The translations under genes and the position numbers were made by a program. Of a stretch of 64,000 nucleotides of DNA, positions 62,029 through 64,000 are shown one piece after another; within the stretch, counting starts at the first letter, position 1; the number at the start of each line of letters is the position of its first letter. The stretch covers positions 52,607 through 116,606 of the forward strand of contig SVSD01000005.1 of assembly GCA_015064485.1 (NCBI GenBank). The letters are read 5' to 3'. The stretch comes from Oscillospiraceae bacterium (lineage in GTDB: Bacteria > Bacillota > Clostridia > Oscillospirales > CAG-382). The notes beneath the pieces are model-generated. The model saw only the letters and a list, made by a program, of their open reading frames with translations, did not search any database and was not told the origin of the DNA.

Positions 62029-63939
62029 ATGCTTCCCCTTGATCCCAGAGATATTTATGATTGCGAAAGCATCATTCTAAAAAATAAGAGAAACGGCATT
62101 TCTACTTTTTCAAAATCATATTGCATTTCCGACAAAGCAGAACTTCAGCTTTTCGTTAAAAGAAATCTCGGCGTTTTTAAGCCCGAAATCTATTTCAGAA
62201 GCGATGGTCTTGAATTTAAAAGAAAAATGTCTTTTTCTTATACGGGTGCCGTCGGAATATACGACATATATTCCCTGTCTTTCAAAATGTCCGAAATTTC
62301 TAAAGTTCCGGCGCTATTATTTTTCAAGCTGTCTTTTTCCATCGGTGACAACACTATTTACTTTGTATCAGCAAATAACTTTGACGGTTATCTTACTTAT
62401 TCTCCCAACGAGGGAAATGAGTTTAAAATGCTTGTTTATGAAGGCGAAGATAGCGTTCCTTTATGGTATTCCGACAGTGTTATGTATCACATTTTTGTAG
62501 ACAGATTCTGCAAAGGCTCGGTCAAAGTTCCCGTAAGGGAAAACGCCATTATCAACGATGACTGGTACGACGGTATTCCTCAATATGCACAAAAACCCGG
62601 AGAACCGCTCGCAAACAATATGTTTTTCGGCGGTACACTTTACGGCGTTGCGGAAAAACTCGATTATCTGAAATCGATCGGTGTCGGTATTCTTTACCTC
62701 AGCCCGATTTGCGAAGCTTATTCTAACCACAAATATGACACCGGCGATTATTCAAAAGTCGATGAAATGTTTGGCGGCGACAAGGCTCTTGATAATCTGA
62801 TTGCCGAATGTAAAAAGCGTGATATGCACATTATTCTTGACGGCGTTTTCAATCATACGGGCGATGACAGTGTTTATTTCAACAAATACGGCACTTACAA
62901 AAACAAAAAAGGCGCATACGAAAGTATGAGATCGGCTTACTACGGTTGGTATACTTTTTCGCAGTTCCCTGATAATTACGAAAGCTGGTGGGGTATTACA
63001 ATTCTCCCCAAGCTCAATACCAATAATCCGGATGTTGAAAATTTTCTTGCCGGTGATAGCGGTATTGTTGATAAGTATATCAAAAAAGGTGTTTCAGGCT
63101 TCAGACTTGATGTTGCGGATGAACTTCCGGATAAATTCCTTGAAACTCTGAGATGTACGGTAAAAAAAGCAAATCCCGACGGTATCGTTATCGGCGAAGT
63201 CTGGGAAAACGCTTCAGACAAATGTTCATACGGAAAACGACGCTCGTATTTCAGAGGAAAACAGCTTGACGGCGTTATGAACTACCCTGTTAAAAACGGA
63301 ATTGTTGAGTTTGTTAAATACGGAAACGCAAACTGCCTTTATGATACTGTTTGCGATATCTATTCAAGCTATCCGCACCGCAATGCAATTTCGCTTATGA
63401 ATATACTCGGAACTCATGATACAGAAAGAATTTTGACGGTTCTTTCTACAGAGCGTTACAAGGATATTCACGGCGATGAGCTCGCAAGACTTACTCTTTC
63501 CCCCGAAGAATATGAAAACGGCAAAAAGAAACTCTTGTGCGCTTCTGTTTTGCAATATACCTTGCCGGGTGTTCCGTCTGTATTCTACGGTGATGAAGCA
63601 GGCGTTTCCGGAGGACACGATCCTTTTTGCCGAAAGACCTTCCCTTGGGGAAAAGAAGACAAAAAGCTTACCGAACATTATGTAAAGCTCGGAAAGCTCA
63701 GATCTTATGAAAAGGCATTGGGACGCGGAGAATTATCGCTTGTCAGCCATAAAGACGGTATGTTTGAATTTATGAGAACTTTTGAGAATGAGGAAATTGC
63801 AATTTCTGTCAACTGTTCGGATAAGGTCAGAAAAACGACCTTTACCGATGAATTCAAGATTCTTTACGGAATCGGAGAAACCAGAAAAGAAAACTCATTT
63901 TATATAGAACCGTATTCATTCGTCATACTCAAAAAATAA
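62029..63939 (+). CDS. GH13 alpha-glucan hydrolase (neopullulanase/cyclomaltodextrinase-like)
   Basis: 636 aa, CACGGAGA upstream. N-terminal beta domain (about 1-145), then 'SVMYHIFVDRFCKGS', 'GGTLYGVAEKLDYLKSIGVGILYLSPICEAYSNHKYDTGDY', 'ILDGVFNHTGDDS', 'GFRLDVADELP' (nucleophile Asp), 'VIGEVWENAS' (Glu), 'MNILGTHDTERIL' (Asp). All catalytic residues are present, unlike glgB. No signal peptide, so cytoplasmic; it would degrade maltodextrins or debranch glycogen. Last gene of the cluster. Confidence 0.93.
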   Translation: MLPLDPRDIYDCESIILKNKRNGISTFSKSYCISDKAELQLFVKRNLGVFKPEIYFRSDGLEFKRKMSFSYTGAVGIYDIYSLSFKMSEISKVPALLFFKLSFSIGDNTIYFVSANNFDGYLTYSPNEGNEFKMLVYEGEDSVPLWYSDSVMYHIFVDRFCKGSVKVPVRENAIINDDWYDGIPQYAQKPGEPLANNMFFGGTLYGVAEKLDYLKSIGVGILYLSPICEAYSNHKYDTGDYSKVDEMFGGDKALDNLIAECKKRDMHIILDGVFNHTGDDSVYFNKYGTYKNKKGAYESMRSAYYGWYTFSQFPDNYESWWGITILPKLNTNNPDVENFLAGDSGIVDKYIKKGVSGFRLDVADELPDKFLETLRCTVKKANPDGIVIGEVWENASDKCSYGKRRSYFRGKQLDGVMNYPVKNGIVEFVKYGNANCLYDTVCDIYSSYPHRNAISLMNILGTHDTERILTVLSTERYKDIHGDELARLTLSPEEYENGKKKLLCASVLQYTLPGVPSVFYGDEAGVSGGHDPFCRKTFPWGKEDKKLTEHYVKLGKLRSYEKALGRGELSLVSHKDGMFEFMRTFENEEIAISVNCSDKVRKTTFTDEFKILYGIGETRKENSFYIEPYSFVILKK

Positions 63940-63975
63940 AATTTCCGCAGGTTTTTGCCTGCGGAAATTCTTTAT
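63940..63975 (+). terminator. Rho-independent terminator
   Basis: Stem AATTTCCGCAGG / CCTGCGGAAATT followed by T-rich sequence; end of the glycogen gene cluster. Confidence 0.9.
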
Positions 63976-64000
63976 ATGTAAAAAAGTGTTAAAGTAGTTG

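Overview
The window comes from a spore-forming, Gram-positive, anaerobic-type bacterium of the class Clostridia, probably a gut Oscillospirales/Christensenellales-like lineage. Evidence: AT-rich DNA, strong GGAGG ribosome sites, sigma-A promoters with 17-nt spacers, three T-box leaders, sporulation genes (spoIIR, dipicolinate synthase dpsA/dpsB, cotJC, a CotH-like protein), stalk-domain surface proteins, and a clostridial glycogen operon with both GlgC and GlgD.

Layout. 1-3819 (minus): DUF362 ferredoxin, ispE, spoIIR, addB (cut by the window edge). 3917-6828 (minus): CpsB/YwqE phosphatase, VanZ, HPr-kinase-like protein, PqqD/RRE protein, S26 peptidase and a 57-aa peptide, together a possible peptide-modification operon. 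7007-9590: a T-box leader driving one protein that fuses XRE, cupin and acyl-CoA synthetase domains. 9658-14539: stalk-domain protein, two tRNA-Ser genes, a large lipoprotein with a coiled-coil tail. 14734-21445: proBAC, a CapD/FlaA1-type sugar nucleotide dehydratase, a CotH-like lipoprotein, DUF1540. 21547-30905: tRNA-Pro, an acetyltransferase with a leader-peptide region, an XRE regulator, YyaL, a FAD/Rieske oxidoreductase, CotJC, a DUF6512-like membrane protein, KtrAB. 31092-40962: three secreted proteins sharing a 'PFGT' module, one about 2059 aa with a GDSL/SGNH domain. 41106-45318: shikimate kinase, cation efflux, phosphopantetheinyl transferase, trmL, a LUD protein, DUF6514-like. 45382-52062: dipicolinate synthase genes, with dpsA split. 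52267-63939: pfkA, glgB-glgC-glgD-glgA, glgP and a GH13 amylase.

The main result is at 45382-52062. dpsA is broken in its 3' part by a 5248-bp segment. The 5' portion (242 codons) and the 3' portion (49 codons) are both intact, stay in frame when joined, and give 291 aa, about the family length. The 3' part still overlaps dpsB by ATGA. The segment encodes a serine recombinase. Its two ends carry matching half-sites whose rejoining gives a nearly perfect palindromic attP and a symmetric attB, with a shared CGGGG core. This is the architecture of sporulation intervening elements such as skin in sigK. Unlike skin it has no phage structural genes and carries T-box-controlled serS and a T-box-controlled sodium:solute symporter. 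I infer mother-cell-specific excision that restores dipicolinate synthase during sporulation; excision itself is not shown by the sequence.

Other points of interest: the PqqD/HPrK-like/S26/peptide operon, the T-box-controlled XRE-cupin-acyl-CoA synthetase fusion, a GlgB with substitutions at conserved GH13 active-site positions, and a CotH-like protein lacking the usual metal-binding aspartates.
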